The position numbers and the translations under genes were made by a program. This document shows, one piece after another, positions 32,587 through 44,351 of a stretch of 64,000 nucleotides of DNA (position 1 is the first letter of the stretch; each line of letters opens with the position of its first letter). The notes beneath the pieces were generated by a model. It was not told the origin of the DNA. It ran no database searches and saw only the letters and a program-made list of their open reading frames with translations. The DNA is taken from the NCBI GenBank assembly GCA_014529385.2, contig CM043945.1:92546112-92610111 (forward strand), in the 5' to 3' direction. This DNA comes from Adiantum capillus-veneris (taxonomy: Eukaryota; Streptophyta; Polypodiopsida; Polypodiales; Pteridaceae).

Positions 32587-32778
32587 TGTTGGGGTATAAA
32601 GCCCAATGTGGTCGCGCAGGTAAGTGGGCGGGCCGCCAGGTATGTACACATATTCTTTTGTAAAAACCTAATAAGAACTCACTATGCTCTACACATTACA
32701 GTAGAGCGAGTTCACCATATCGTCGTGCTCTTCTTCTCGCACTCTCTCTCGCGTCGCACTTCCGCTCGTACTCCTTCA
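32587..32778 (+). repeat. 5' LTR of element C (192 bp)
   Basis: TGTTGGGGTATAAAGC to CTCCTTCA, directly repeated at 37906-38097. ORFs beginning MGGCWGIKPNVV are LTR read-through, not genes. Confidence 0.93.
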
Positions 32779-32780
32779 AC

Positions 32781-32793
32781 TGGTATCAGAGCT
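32781..32793 (+). promoter_or_regulatory. Primer-binding site of element C
   Basis: TGGTATCAGAGCT, two bases after the LTR, matches the 3' end complement of plant initiator-Met tRNA. Confidence 0.9.
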
Positions 32794-33829
32794 CAGATCG
32801 AGGCTCGGGGCAGCACTGCAGGAGGCTAGAGTCACCAGCTCAGATTGGAGTGAAATTCGACAGGCAAAGACACAGCCCCAAATCTTGTGGGAGAATCTGT
32901 AGGGCCCGGTGTGCTCAGAATTTCATTCTGAGGTCATCTCGGTCACCGTTCGGCTTCGACAAAGTTCTGCGCAGGCCATTTTCGACTACGTGGTCTCGAC
33001 AGGTGCAGATCCGACTCTGCAAATTTGGGTTTTCGGCCTACGACTGCAGGTGCTGAGGATATCGACACTCCCAGAGTGGCAAGGACGGCTCACAGTTCTT
33101 GGAGGCGTGTCACATACGACACAGGCGCATCTACACTAGTTCATCAGGTAGCTTGTGTTTGCTGCTTGATATTCCAGATTTCATCCTGACATTGCAGGTA
33201 CTTCCACATGGGATGTATTGTCAGAGATGATGTATGTCTGTTGAGGGTTTGCTAGCTGTGAGTCACGCAGCAAACAACCGCCGCAGCGGTTACAACATAC
33301 AGTGGGAAATTTGTGGATGTATGACTTTGTGGGAAGTCTATGTACTGTCAGATTTACTGCAGCCTTTGTTGAGGGTCGAGTGAGGTTTTATTGAGCTGGG
33401 GGATTCTCGAATGTTGAGATCCTTTCGGTGATACAGGTCTTGGAGCGATCCCTCGAGCACCCTTAGATAGGCAGCTAGGATGTATTGACTGTGAGTTAGA
33501 CAGTTGGGATTGCATCTTTGCTTTACTGCCGTTGAGGCATTGTCGCAGTCTATGCTTACAGGACAGTGATAGGACAGTCAGAGACAGTACAATTGCAGGA
33601 CAGGTTTACCCACAACTTACAGTGTCAGAGAGACAGTGTTTTTTGAGATGTTTTTTGGTCTGTTTTTAGTACACCAGAGCCATTTTACAAAGGAGACTCT
33701 GCCAAAATTTCTGCAGAATCTGAAGCTTTCTTGGTTCATTTGACAGGTTGATATTGGTTCAGAGGTCAGTTTACAGGGGAAACTCTGCCGAATTTTTCCC
33801 AGGAAAGTAAACTACTGTGAAGCGTAGCT
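32794..33829 (+). other. 5' leader of element C
   Basis: About 1 kb of untranslated leader before the gag ATG. No conserved coding sequence is seen. Confidence 0.6.
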
Positions 33830-34770
33830 ATGGCTGGATCACAGGACACTGCTCTTTACAATATCAAGAAGCTGGATGGAACCAATTTCCCATTGTGGAA
33901 GAAGCAGATTTGGCACGTGTTGGTACAAAAGAAGCAGATAAAACCTATAAAGCTCAAGGGGATAAAACCAGAAGATATGGACGAAGATGAATGGAGCGAA
34001 ATGGATGAATTGGCACTTTCTACCATTATGTTGACTTTGGCAGAAAGCGTTTACTTCAATGTAGCAGACGAGATGTCGGCTTATCAAGCATGGTTAAAGC
34101 TGAGTGATCTTTATGAGAAGCAGAGTGCAGCTTCACAGGTATACTGGCTTAAGAAGCTTGTTGACTTGAAGATGAAAGAAGGGACACCTATGTCCAATCA
34201 TCTGAATGAATTCAACACAATCTACAGTCAGTTGTCAGCTCAAGGTGTCAAGTTTGATGAACCTGTTAGAGCTATGTTCCTGTTGATCACATTGCCGGAA
34301 AGTTGGGACACTTTTCGCACAGCTTTGAGTAATTCTGCACCTCCAGATGGTTTGAACATAGCAGGTGTAGAAGGAAGTCTGCTTACTGAAGAAACCAATA
34401 GAAAGACAATGGACAAAGGCAAAGGAACAGCCTTAGTTGTCAGGGGAAGGACCAAAGAAAAGTACAAACGTGGAAAGAGGAATCAGTCTCGTAGCAAGTC
34501 CCGCAGTGCTAAAGGCAAGAGTGACATAGAATGCTACCATTGTGGCAAGAAGGGTCACATGAAAAGAGACTGCAGAGAATGGAAAGCAGAAAAAGGCAAA
34601 GAGAAAGTTGAAGACCATGGTGAGAAGAACAAGTCCTCAGTGAAGATTCAAGAAATAAATGTGACAAACACTGTTGCAGAGGATGACAGTCTAGTGTCAG
34701 GAGACATCTACTTCTTGAAGAATACAATGGACTCAGCTCTTCTTACAGCATCTGATGGAAATGCACTAAG
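33830..34770 (+). pseudogene. Gag of copia element C
   Basis: Starts at ATG 33830 (MAGSQDTALYNIKKLDGTNF). It has the copia Gag domain (LDGTNFPLWKKQIWHVL, SLYEKQSAASQVYWLKKL-like helix, LITLPESWDTF) and a CCHC knuckle CYHCGKKGHMKRDC at about residue 236. A one-base deletion in a G run at about 34773 (the protease should follow TGG GTT ATA GAC) shifts the frame and gives an early TAG. Otherwise intact. Confidence 0.9.
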
Positions 34771-36316
34771 TGAGTGGTTATAGACTCAGGGGCATCACTT
34801 CATGTGTCTCCAAACAAGGAGTGGTTTACTTCTTATGTGACCACAAAAGATCATGTTCGGCTAGGCAATGGGCAGACATGTGAGATCTTAGGTGTTGGAG
34901 ATGTTCAATTGAAGTTTCAGAATGGCTCTTCTTTCACGCTGAAGAATGTGAGACATGTTCCTGCAATTACAAAGAGCTTGATCAGCACAGGTTTACTTGA
35001 TGATGCTGGCTACGTCACCACTTTTCGATAGAACATGTGGAAGATATCCAAGGGTTCTATGACAGTAACACATGGAGAAAAGTCTGGAGGACTTTACATG
35101 ATTTATGTATCAAATGTCTCTAAAAATGTAATCAATGTAACCGAGCAGCCGAACGTTTCTTTGTGGCATAGCCGGTTAGGACATATGTCCAAGAAGGGAA
35201 TGGAAATCTTGTCTCGTTCTGGTTATTTGCCTGGCTTTTCATTTAATGATTTTGAATTTTGTGAACATTGTCTGTATGGTAAGCAAACACAACAGCCACA
35301 TAAGCATAGAAGCAGTAGAAGAGATACACAGTTGGCACTTGTTCATAGTGATTTGTGTGGACCTATGCCTAACCTATCTCTAGGGGGAGCTTCTTACTTT
35401 ATGACATTTATAGATGATTACTCGAGGAAAGTATGGGTTTACTTTCTCAAGCAAAAGGATGAAGCGTTTAGTGTTTTCAAAACGTTTGTGACACTTGTGG
35501 AGAATCAGAGTGGCAAGAAGCTTAAATGCTTACGCACTGACAATGGTGGAGAGTATGTTTCAAAGGCCTTTCAGGACTTTTGTGAGTCAAAAGGTATAAA
35601 AGGTGAACTTACTGCTCCTTACAATCCTCCTCAAAATGGTGTTGCTGAGAGGATGAATAGGACCATACAAGAGAAGGTCAGAAGTATGTTGTCTAATGCA
35701 CAACTGCCAAATGGGTTTTGGGCTGAAGCTGTATCAACAGTTGTTCATCTTGTAAATAGATCTCCTAGCAAGGTTTTGCAGAAGGATTCAGTGCCAGAGA
35801 TGGTATGGTCAGGCAAAATGCCCTCATACAAGCATCTCAGAGTCTTTGGTTGTGAGGCATATACTCACGTTCCAAAAGAATTTAGGAACAAACTTGAGCC
35901 AAAGAGTAGAAAGTGCATCTTTCTAGGCTATGGTAATTCTGGTGAGATGGGGTACAGACTTTGGGATCCCGAATCCAGAAAGGTTGTCCGCAGCAATGAT
36001 GTTCACTTTAATGAATCCAAATATCATTCTAAACCAGAGAGGGTTGAGGAGATTAGAAGAGTTGTCTTCCAAGAAGATGGACCTGCACGTGCAAGACAAA
36101 ATGTCAGGGCTCAAGAGGAGCAAGGAGGGGATAGAGTGGAACCACAGGTTGTGGCTGAGCCTGAGCCACCTATTGTGCGTAGATCTGGACGTATCACGCG
36201 ACCTCCTGATAGGTTTGTTCCATCTATGAACTATGTCATGTTGACTGATTGCAATGAGCCTTCATGTTACAAGGAAGCAGTGCAAATGAAGGACTCCGGG
36301 AATTGGGAATTGGCAA
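34771..36316 (+). pseudogene. Protease and integrase of copia element C
   Basis: Protease active site VIDSGASLHV at 34777. An in-frame TAG at 35029-35031 lies between protease and the GAG-pre-integrase zinc region (LWHSRLGHMSKKGME ... CEHCLYGK). The integrase core has Asp in HSDLCGPM, Asp in RTDNGGEYV and Glu in NGVAERMNR. The usual C-terminal conserved blocks follow (VFGCEAYTHVPKE, KCIFLGYGNSGEMGYRLWD). The frame ends in a shift at about 36315, where AATTGGC is tandemly duplicated. Confidence 0.9.
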
Positions 36317-37816
36317 TTGGCCATGCAGTCAGAGATGACAGCTCTGCATAAAAACAAGACATGGAAGCTAGTTAAAGTACCACAGGGAAAAAAGGCTCTA
36401 CCTTGTAAATGGGTTTACAGGTATAAGATCACCGCTCATGATAGTCAGCCAAAGTACAAAGCAAGGCTTGTTGCCAAGGGCTTTAAGCAAGAACAAGGCA
36501 TTGACTTTGATGAAGTCTTCTCTCCGGTGGTCAAGATGACTACATTGAGATGCTTTCTTGCATTGGTTGCCATATTAGATTTGGTGTTGCATCAAATGGA
36601 TGTCAAGACAGCATTCTTGCATGGTGATTTAGATGTGGAAATTTACATGCAGCAGCCAGAAGGGTTTGTTGAGAAAGGAAAGGAAGATTGGGTATGCCAG
36701 TTGTTAAAGAGTCTTTATGGCTTAAAACAATCACCGAGGGCATGGTACCATAAATTCCACAAGTTTATGCTTTCTCAAGGCTACAAACGTAGTGAGTTCG
36801 ATCACTGTCTATATACAAAGAAGGCTAAGGATGGTAGTTGTCTGATCCTTATTTTGTATGTGGATGACATGTTGATTGCTGGCAAGCACTTGGAAGAAAT
36901 TTCAGCTTTGAAGTCAAAGATGGCAAAATCGTTTGACATGAAAGACATGGGTGAGGCAAGTCATATACTTGGTATGTGCATTGAGAGAGACAGATCAAAG
37001 AAGTTGATTTGGTTATCTCAAATAGAGTATATTGACAAGGTTTTGCAACGTTTCAATATGGAGAAGGGAAAGGCATTGAGTGTTCCATTGCCACCATATG
37101 TGAAACTTAGCAAACAAGATTGTCTTGTGTCTGAGGAAGAACAGGATGAAATGGATAAGATTCCATATGCGTCTGTAGTGGGTAGTTTGATGTATGCAAT
37201 GATTGCTACTCGCCCAGACATTGCATTTGCAGTGGGAGTAGTAAGTCGATACATGTCAAACCCAGGCAAGAAACATTGGGAGGCAGTGAAAGGAATATTG
37301 AGATACCTGAAAGCTACAAAGAGTATGCGTATATGCTACGGGAGTCAGGAGCTAAGTGTAAAGGGTTTTACAGATTCAGATTATGCAGGTGACTTAGACA
37401 ACCGAAGGTCTACATCAGGGTATGTCTTTACATTAGCTGGTGGAGCAGTATCATGGCGTTCTAGATTACAAGATTGTGTTACTCAGTCTACTACAGAGGC
37501 TGAATATGTTGCAGCATCAGAGGCATGCAAAGAATCAATTTGGCTTAATCGACTAGTAACAGATTTGGGAATCAAAGAAGAGATGCCTGTGTTATATTGT
37601 GATAGTCAAAGTGCTATACAATTGGCTCGCAATCCAGTTTATCACTCAAAGACAAAGCATGTGGATGTGAAGTATCATTTCATCAGGGAAATGCTCGAGG
37701 ATAAGCAACTTCAGCTTGTCAAAGTTCACACCACAGAAAATCCTGCTGATCTACTTACAAAAGGACTTCCCTCAGAGAGCTTTGCGCATTTTCGCAAGCA
37801 GTTAGGTGTAGGGTAG
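36317..37816 (+). pseudogene. Reverse transcriptase and RNase H of copia element C
   Basis: 499 open codons. RT has WKLVKVPQGKKALPCKWVY, ARLVAKGFKQEQGIDF, QMDVKTAFLHGDL and catalytic YVDDMLIAG. RNase H has Asp in FTDSDYAGD, Glu in TEAEYVA, Asp in YCDSQSAIQL and the closing KHVDVKYHFIRE, NPADLLTKGL. All catalytic residues are present. Only the upstream duplication of seven bases separates it from the integrase frame. The stop is 89 bases before the 3' LTR. Confidence 0.92.
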
Positions 37817-37892
37817 TACATCACTTCTCTACATCTCTTGTATATTAGCTTGTATAGTAGCTTCTCTCACACTTAAAGTACCACATTGGACT

Positions 37893-37905
37893 TTAAGTGG
37901 GAGGT
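37893..37905 (+). promoter_or_regulatory. Polypurine tract of element C
   Basis: AAGTGGGAGGT directly before the 3' LTR TGTTGGGG. An extra copy lies at 32574-32586 before the 5' LTR. Confidence 0.8.
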
Positions 37906-38097
37906 TGTTGGGGTATAAAGCCCAATGTGGTCGCGCAGGTAAGTGGGCGGGCCGCCAGGTATGTACACATATTCTTTTGTAAAAACCTAATAAGAACTCA
38001 CTATTCTCTACACATTACAGTAGAGCGAGTTCACCATATCGTCGTGCTCTTCTTCTCGCACTCTCTCTCGCGTCGCACTTCCGCTCGTACTTCTTCA
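37906..38097 (+). repeat. 3' LTR of element C (192 bp)
   Basis: Direct repeat of 32587-32778, ending TTCTTCA. AAGTT and the resumed gag of element D follow. Confidence 0.93.
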
Positions 38098-38960
38098 AAG
38101 TTTAATGAAAATTGCAATGCCTGTGGGAGGTATGGTCATCAAGTTAAGGATTTCATAGTATTTAAGCGCACGATGGCCAATAGATCAGCCTTAGCATGGA
38201 CAAACACATCTCAAGTGCCTACATTGATTCCGGCCCCACCTCTTGAACAAACATCACAACAAATGGTCCCTAGGGCCCAAAATGTTGTTCAAACAACACC
38301 CTTACCACCTCCAGTGCTAGGACCGCAACCATCACATCCGAGAATCAGTTATGTGAATCAAGTGGGTTGTGAGTCATCTATTGTTGGTTTGGAAGGCTGT
38401 GAGGAAGATATACACCCTAATATTGCCTATGGGATTGATGCACTTGAAGAATGTCCACAACACTACATGGAGAACTATTGGGGACAAGCCAAACATGTCT
38501 ATCAAGTAGCTGCTCTTGCGGCAAGGGGCCAAAATATAAATTACACTACCAAGAGACCATCTCTTCCCACATCATGTAGTCGAGTGTCCTATTAAGCTAC
38601 AAAAGAATGCTACACTAATGCAAACTAATCAAGCGAGCACGTCTACAATGCAGATACTTATGTGTAATCGGTGTGGCATAGATCATTAGAGTACCCAATG
38701 TCCAAATGATCCAAATGCACCGAAGATCACGCCATTGAACTTGATTGAGGTTACCGAGGAGCCATGACAAAGTATACCTGTGGTACCAGTAAATGTACTC
38801 ACACAATTGATGCTCCAAAAACAAAATTATATTCTTGAAGAAAGAGACATGGCATCAATTGCCCAATCTCAGAAGAAGAAGAAAACACGAAGAAAGAGAT
38901 TGCAAAAAGCAGCGAAGTTAGACCCAGTTCAAAGACCAACATAGGGACCACCCCGTATAT
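38098..38960 (+). pseudogene. Gag of element D, part 2 (nucleocapsid region)
   Basis: Resumes with a second knuckle CNACGRYGHQVKDF (last Cys to Phe), a Pro-rich linker (LIPAPPLEQTSQQM, QTTPLPPPVLGPQ), and a third knuckle-like CNRCGIDH-stop-STQC at about 38659. A basic KKKTRRKRLQKAAK stretch lies near 38880. A TAA at 38593-38595 and later stops break it. The apparent ORF from 37897 is a chance fusion of the copia LTR with this gag. Confidence 0.7.
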
Positions 38961-40124
38961 ATGAACAATGCTAAAGAGGATTCTGATTCAAGTGAAACTG
39001 TGGAGACCAAAACAACCACTAGGAAAGAAACCAACAAAGAAGATCGTCATGAGCCAGGATGGCCAAGACCCAAGAAGATAGGAACTTACCCAAACCCTAC
39101 AGAGGAGATCAAGCGAGTCAAGCAAGTAAGAAGTTTGGTAGAAGAGACCGAAAGGGATCTAGAGCCAGCACCTAGGCAAATCCAGATTACAGACACAGTG
39201 TTCCCTACGCAACAACAACTTCACAAAGTCCATAGACCCCTAGCCATACCCAGTGTCATCCAAGAAGAAAGTGGCTTAAAGTCATGGGAAAGTTGGCGTA
39301 CTCACTTCTTGTTGAAAAGAATGTTTACAGAGGGACTACCTGACCCTATCAAAGAAATGGAGATCCCATCTTCCCCACGTCAAGGGATTGAAGCCCAAAA
39401 GGTGCCGTTAAATATTGCCAAATTGATGGATTTCATGGCTTCAGAAGTTAAAACCACCATCATGTCCAAACTATATGGAGACCCCGAGCTATTCTTAGCT
39501 CTTCGAGCTTTCCTCAATGGAGAATTGAAAGTTGGGCTACCACAATTTGCACAAATGGATGGAGCTAGGGAGATGCCAATAGAGGAGGCAAACTTAGATC
39601 CACAACCCAACCTAGATGAGAACTCTGTTGTAGAAATACTTGTTAACAACTTTGAAGGCAATGAATCCAATGCAACCATACCAATCACTACCAAGGGATT
39701 AACTGTGAAGGGAATCCTTGATGGTGGCATTGGGGTTAGCATTGTGACTAAAAATTGATGGAAAACTATGGAAAGACCTCACCTTGGGACCCCAAACATA
39801 GTAGTAAAGATGGCCAATGGGACTATTGTTAAACCTATTGGGATGCTAGAATATCTCAAGATCAAGGTCTTTGGACACAAAATAAGGAATACCTTCATTG
39901 TTATGGATTTCTCCAAGCACACTATGTCATCTGAGATGATCTTAGGACGTCCTTTCATGAGGAAAGCAAAAATGGTGCATGATTGGTCTAAAAACCATGT
40001 CTACTTACAGTTCCAAGATTCTATCATTCGAGTGGATCTTGTAGTTGGTCGAGCATATCCTCTAGGAAACGGATTTATAATCGATCATAGATCTGACACC
40101 ACAGTTCACTCGGCCCCATTATAG
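38961..40124 (+). pseudogene. Linker and pre-RT aspartic protease of element D
   Basis: A 265-codon frame, one TGA at 39756-39758, and 118 further codons in the same frame. After a Lys/Glu-rich linker comes VKGILDGGIGVSIVTKN, the protease active-site region (Asp at 39720; Gly instead of Thr/Ser after it), then VVKMANGTIVKPIG, and the closing MILGRPFMRKAKMVHDW. This is the conventional protease position before RT. It matters because element D also has a second protease-like domain after integrase. Confidence 0.8.
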
Positions 40125-41182
40125 TATTGTTACACATGTAAAATGGACACTGATGTTGGGGAGGATTCTCATATGGATGTTCTACCTGGGATGACTGAGT
40201 CTGACAATGTAGATTGGGTCCACCTAGCAGTAAGCATAGACACTTGGGGAAATACAAGGACAACCTGGGTAACACCTCAGGGGGATAAAATGCCACAACT
40301 CGTACCCTTTTTATATGATAGAAGCAATGCATATAGCTTCTGATGACCTACAAGATGAAGGCTTGATTGACGTTGGAACCAATAGCGCCTCACAAGACTA
40401 TAGCCCACAATGATTTGTAGTCAGAATCATCAATTGAAATTGACTCTGAGGACAAAGAATCTGAGTTAAATTATAATGTAAATGTGGGGGCAAACCATCA
40501 GGGCCCAGTGGTACCCTAGATGACAATCTTTCCAGGGGAGCAGAAGACACACGTAGCGATTCATTTAGTGACTCTTCACTAGAGATCGCCGTAATAAAAA
40601 ATTAGACAAGAAGCATAATAGATATAAGAGGCGACGATATCAAGCAAATGCGCGTGCTATGATAATGGAAAAGAAATCTATCGCAGAATGGCTTCATTAT
40701 ATAGGGGCATGTGATGCTCATCGGAAGTTGGTAGATAACTAGGGTGAATACCTTCAAAGTGTTATGTGGTGGTGTAGTCCACAACCCATTGACATCACAC
40801 AGCTAGAGGCTACAGAGAAGCCAAAGCTGAGCCGTACCGTAAGGAGACAACAAAATCGAGAGTTAGCTCAACAACAAAAGGAAACGGAAGAGAAACCACA
40901 GTCCATAGAACAACAAGACCCCACAGATTTACACCCTACACCTGAACATAAGGTTGTGCATACAAAGGCACAAAGGACACCTATCGATGGAAACAATGGA
41001 GTCTATGGCGGTCCAGCGATAGTTAAGTAGATAGAGTTAGCAGACCTAGGAGAAGATTCCAAACCTGTTTTCATTGCCCAAGATCTGATAGAGACTGAGG
41101 ATTATGTACTTAAAGAACTTCTCAAGGAATTAAAGCATATATTTTCTTGGACATATCATGATGTGAAGGTGTTCCACCTTTT
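40125..41182 (+). pseudogene. Protease-RT connector of element D
   Basis: Broken frames. The clearest (40764-41030) is basic and Gln-rich (TVRRQQNRELAQQQKETEEK). DLIETEDYVLKELLKELKHIFSWTY at 41085-41155 is the usual helix segment just before a gypsy RT. No enzyme domain is expected here. Confidence 0.55.
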
Positions 41183-41987
41183 GTGGTGCAACACACAATC
41201 CCCATGAATAGCATGGCTAAACCAGTCCAACAACGACCCTACCGAATGAATCCTAAGCATGCAAGAATTGTTCAAGAAGAGATTGAAAAGCTTGTCAAAT
41301 GCGGATTCATATACCCTATTGAGCCCTTAGAATGGGTGTCTCCAATAGTGATTAAGCCGAAAAAGAACGGGAAACTCAGAGTGTGTGTGGATCACAAGAA
41401 GGTCAATGATGCCACTAGGAGAGACCATTGCCCCTTGCCATATTCGAAACATGTGCTTGAAAGAGTTGCAGGAAAGGAAGTTTATAGCTTTTTAGATGGG
41501 TACTCTGGATACAATTAAATCACAATTGCATTAGAGGACCAAGCTAAAACGGCTTTTATAACCAAATTCGGAGTGTTCGCATTTCGTGTTATGGCTTTTG
41601 GCTTAACCAATGCTCCTGCTACCTTCCAAAGATTAATAAACATTGCTTTTAGAGAATATTTGAGGGAGTTTTGTGAAACTTTCTTAGATGACCTTTGTGT
41701 TTATTCCTCTTGGAAAGAGCATCTATCATGTTTACAAAAACTGTTTGAGAAGTGCAAATTGTATCGCATCTTCTTAAACCCTTCTAAATACCAATTTTGG
41801 GTTAAACATGGAGTCATTTTAGGGCATATAGTGTCCAAAAATGGGATTTCCACAGACGAGAGCAAAATTAAAGCCATTGCTCATTTGCCACCACCTACAG
41901 ACTATAAAGGAGTTCAAAGGTTCATGGGCCATGTTGGTTATTACCGGCGCTTTATTTTAAAATTTGCGAGATAGCTCGTCCTTTGTA
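41183..41987 (+). pseudogene. Reverse transcriptase of element D
   Basis: Starts VQHTIPMNSMAKPVQQRPY, then EWVSPIVIKPKKNGKLRVCVDH, a TAA at 41516-41518, FRVMAFGLTNAPATFQR and catalytic FLDDLCVYS. The thumb follows (LGHIVSKNGISTDESKIKAI, GVQRFMGHVGYYRRFI). It stops in ...KFAR where the solo LTR is inserted. Both Asp of the FxDD box are present. Confidence 0.88.
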
Positions 41988-41991
41988 CAAG
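41988..41991. other. Left target-site duplication CAAG of the solo LTR
   Basis: CAAG before TG at 41992 and again after TCA at 45055-45058. Four bases, as for element A. Confidence 0.8.
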
Positions 41992-42152
41992 TGACGAGCA
42001 CAAAGCGCGACACGCACCGGAGCGGCCTCGAAAACACCAGGAGCCGATGCACACCGCAAGCCAGTCAGGGTGAAGCAAACAGGGGGAGCACCACATAGCT
42101 TTGAGTGGCTAGGACGTAGACAACGATGATTGGAGATATCATAAACTCTACA

Positions 42153-42156
<4 letters not shown>

Positions 42157-42212
<56 letters not shown>
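42157..42212. repeat. (GA)n microsatellite in solo LTR
   Basis: Pure GA run, placed like the GA tract of the element A LTR. Confidence 0.97.
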
Positions 42213-42215
<3 letters not shown>

Positions 42216-42308
42216 AGACAGGTGATGAAAACCCTCGGGGTGTGACAGAGAACTATTTTCTTGCAATATTTATAGCAACCTTATTTTCGGCGGGGTGGCA
42301 ATTATGGC

Positions 42309-42411
<103 letters not shown>

Positions 42412-43340
42412 TGAGCCTACTAGTGCGTTCTCTAGAGATGACTCATAGATACGAGGATTTCTGCTAGTGTGAGTGTATGTGACGACCATTGGAGTCGAGG
42501 TGTAGACATGGCTTCTTCACATAGTGCTCATTCCCAAATGCTACACTAAATTCCCTCTCTCGTGATGCAAGTGTTGCTAATTCCTCCCCCCCAAAAATGC
42601 TACCAAGTGCTGACCTCTGATGAAATTGCCGCGTCCCCCTGATAGTGACCTCTTAGTGCCTTTTTATAGGTGTTGGCTGCTTTAGATTAGGGTAAACTGA
42701 TTAGATTAGGGGTTCTAATCAGGGGAGACAAAGCAAGGCAGTGGGTCCTGGATGGTTGACCCTTGCTTTGTCTTGGGAAATATTATAAGGAAAACTCCTA
42801 GGTGGGCCTTTGTGGTCATCACCTAGAGAGAGGTGATAATTTACAAATTGGAATTTTTTACAAGATTTGGTTTAAAACTGGAGAAAATGATGACAACCTA
42901 CGGATTTTACTGAAGAGGGCGTTGTGGATGAGATGCCAATGAACGGAAACCTAGCTGGTGCGTTGGTGTAGCGCATTCGTCATTTTCGGGGTCGGTTGGG
43001 GCATGCCTTCGGCGTCTTTTCTTGTTTCGGTGTCGGCGGCGCCCGACTTGGCCTCTTCTTCTTTTTGTTGATGACGTCGATGTCCTTCGTGTTTTTGTTT
43101 ATCTTCTTTGATGCCTAGGTATGGCGTGCGCGTGTATGTGTATATTTATGTTTGTGCGTGTAAACGTGTGTGCTATATATGTGAGTGTGTGTAGGCGTGT
43201 GTGCTTGTGGATGTATGTATTTGTGTGTGCGAGTGTTGTTTTATGAAAAGTGTTGTGAGTGTGTGTGCATATGGCTCGGGGTTGTGTGTGGGTGTGTAAG
43301 CGGGAGAGTGCGTGCATGGGAACGAGGGAGTATAAGCTAT

Positions 43341-43454
43341 TTATATATATATATATATATATTTATTTATTTATTGATTGCCTGCTGCAGAGAACGGGAG
43401 GACGAGAATGGGAGAGAGAGAGAGAGGGAGCTCGGGTGTTGTATGGGGGAAGGG

Positions 43455-43495
<41 letters not shown>

Positions 43496-43514
43496 GTGTG
43501 TGTGTGTGTGTGTG
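43341..43514. repeat. (TA)n and (TG)n microsatellites in solo LTR
   Basis: TA run at about 43341-43362; TG runs at about 43459-43494 and 43498-43514. Confidence 0.95.
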
Positions 43515-43689
43515 TTTAAGAGAGAGAGAAAGCGGTTCATGGCTGCGCCAGCACAGGCCGAGAGCACGCGAGGGAGAGAGCAAGATGGTAGCAAGAGTGT
43601 GAGGGAAAGTGTGTGAGGGTGTGTGTGTGTGTGTAAGAGAAAGAGAGAGAGATCTGGGGACAGCTGTGCCTTCGAGCTTGAACTGGGAG

Positions 43690-43691
<2 letters not shown>

Positions 43692-43767
<76 letters not shown>
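43692..43767. repeat. (AG)n microsatellite in solo LTR
   Basis: Pure AG run. Long ORFs here (poly Arg-Glu or Ser-Leu) are microsatellite artefacts. Confidence 0.97.
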
Positions 43768-43769
<2 letters not shown>

Positions 43770-44113
43770 CGGCAGGCCAGCTTATTGCCGATAGAGAGCG
43801 AGGGAAGGGGGTAAGGTCAACGGGATGGGGAGGGGGTGAGGACAAGCAGCGGCCAGGGAGAGATTGAAGGGGTGAGGGGTATGTGGGTGAGAGTCTAAGG
43901 GTGTGTGTGTGTGGTTGTAGAGGGAGAGAGAGTTTCTTGCGCCCGCATGGGCTGTTCCGACACAGAGAGCGAGGGAGAGAGAGGGAGTTTTAGATGGCCG
44001 AGAGGGGAGAGAGGGGAAGAGGGAGGAAGGTCAACTGAGGTGGGGTAGGTGTGTGGGGAAAACGAGAGAGAGACAGAGAGAATGAGATTTTATGTTCTGC
44101 CAATAATGGATGA

Positions 44114-44117
<4 letters not shown>

Positions 44118-44191
<74 letters not shown>

Positions 44192-44313
44192 GTGAGTGAG
44201 AGGGGGGAAGAGAAAGGGTATGTGTGGGTCAATTAAGAGAGAGAGGGATATTCTACTCCATGCATGGCAGGGCCACTTGCTTAGAGAGAGAGTGAGAAAA
44301 TCGAGGGAGGGAA

Positions 44314-44350
<37 letters not shown>
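44118..44350. repeat. (AG)n microsatellites in solo LTR
   Basis: AG runs at 44118-44188 and 44321-44350 in a wider purine-rich stretch on the plus strand (about 43380-44950). Confidence 0.95.

Positions 44351-44351
<1 letters not shown>

Larger units (their letters stand above)
32447..38097 (+). mobile_element. Element C: Ty1/copia LTR retrotransposon with odd composite 5' end
   Basis: Complete element with 192-bp LTRs (32587-32778 and 37906-38097), primer-binding site, gag, protease, integrase, RT, RNase H and polypurine tract. Integrase precedes RT, the copia order. It lies inside gag of element D; the flanks are AAATT (32442-32446) and AAGTT (38098-38102), a 5-bp duplication with one change. 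Left of the 5' LTR lies 140 bases made of the first 34 bases of an LTR joined to the last 106 bases of the internal region. The two LTRs differ at about two positions by eye, so insertion is fairly recent. Confidence 0.93.

Noticed and set aside
32781-32793. tRNA-like sequence TGGTATCAGAGC
   Set aside because: This is the primer-binding site complementary to a tRNA end, not a tRNA gene; no cloverleaf surrounds it. The same holds at 57841 and 60568.
32578-32829. ORF MGGCWGIKPNVVAQV, also at 37897-38595
   Set aside because: It is read-through of the 192-bp copia LTR; the longer copy is a chance fusion of LTR with gag of element D.
43099-43317. Thr/His-rich minus-strand ORF
   Set aside because: Shadow of TG-rich sequence in the solo LTR.
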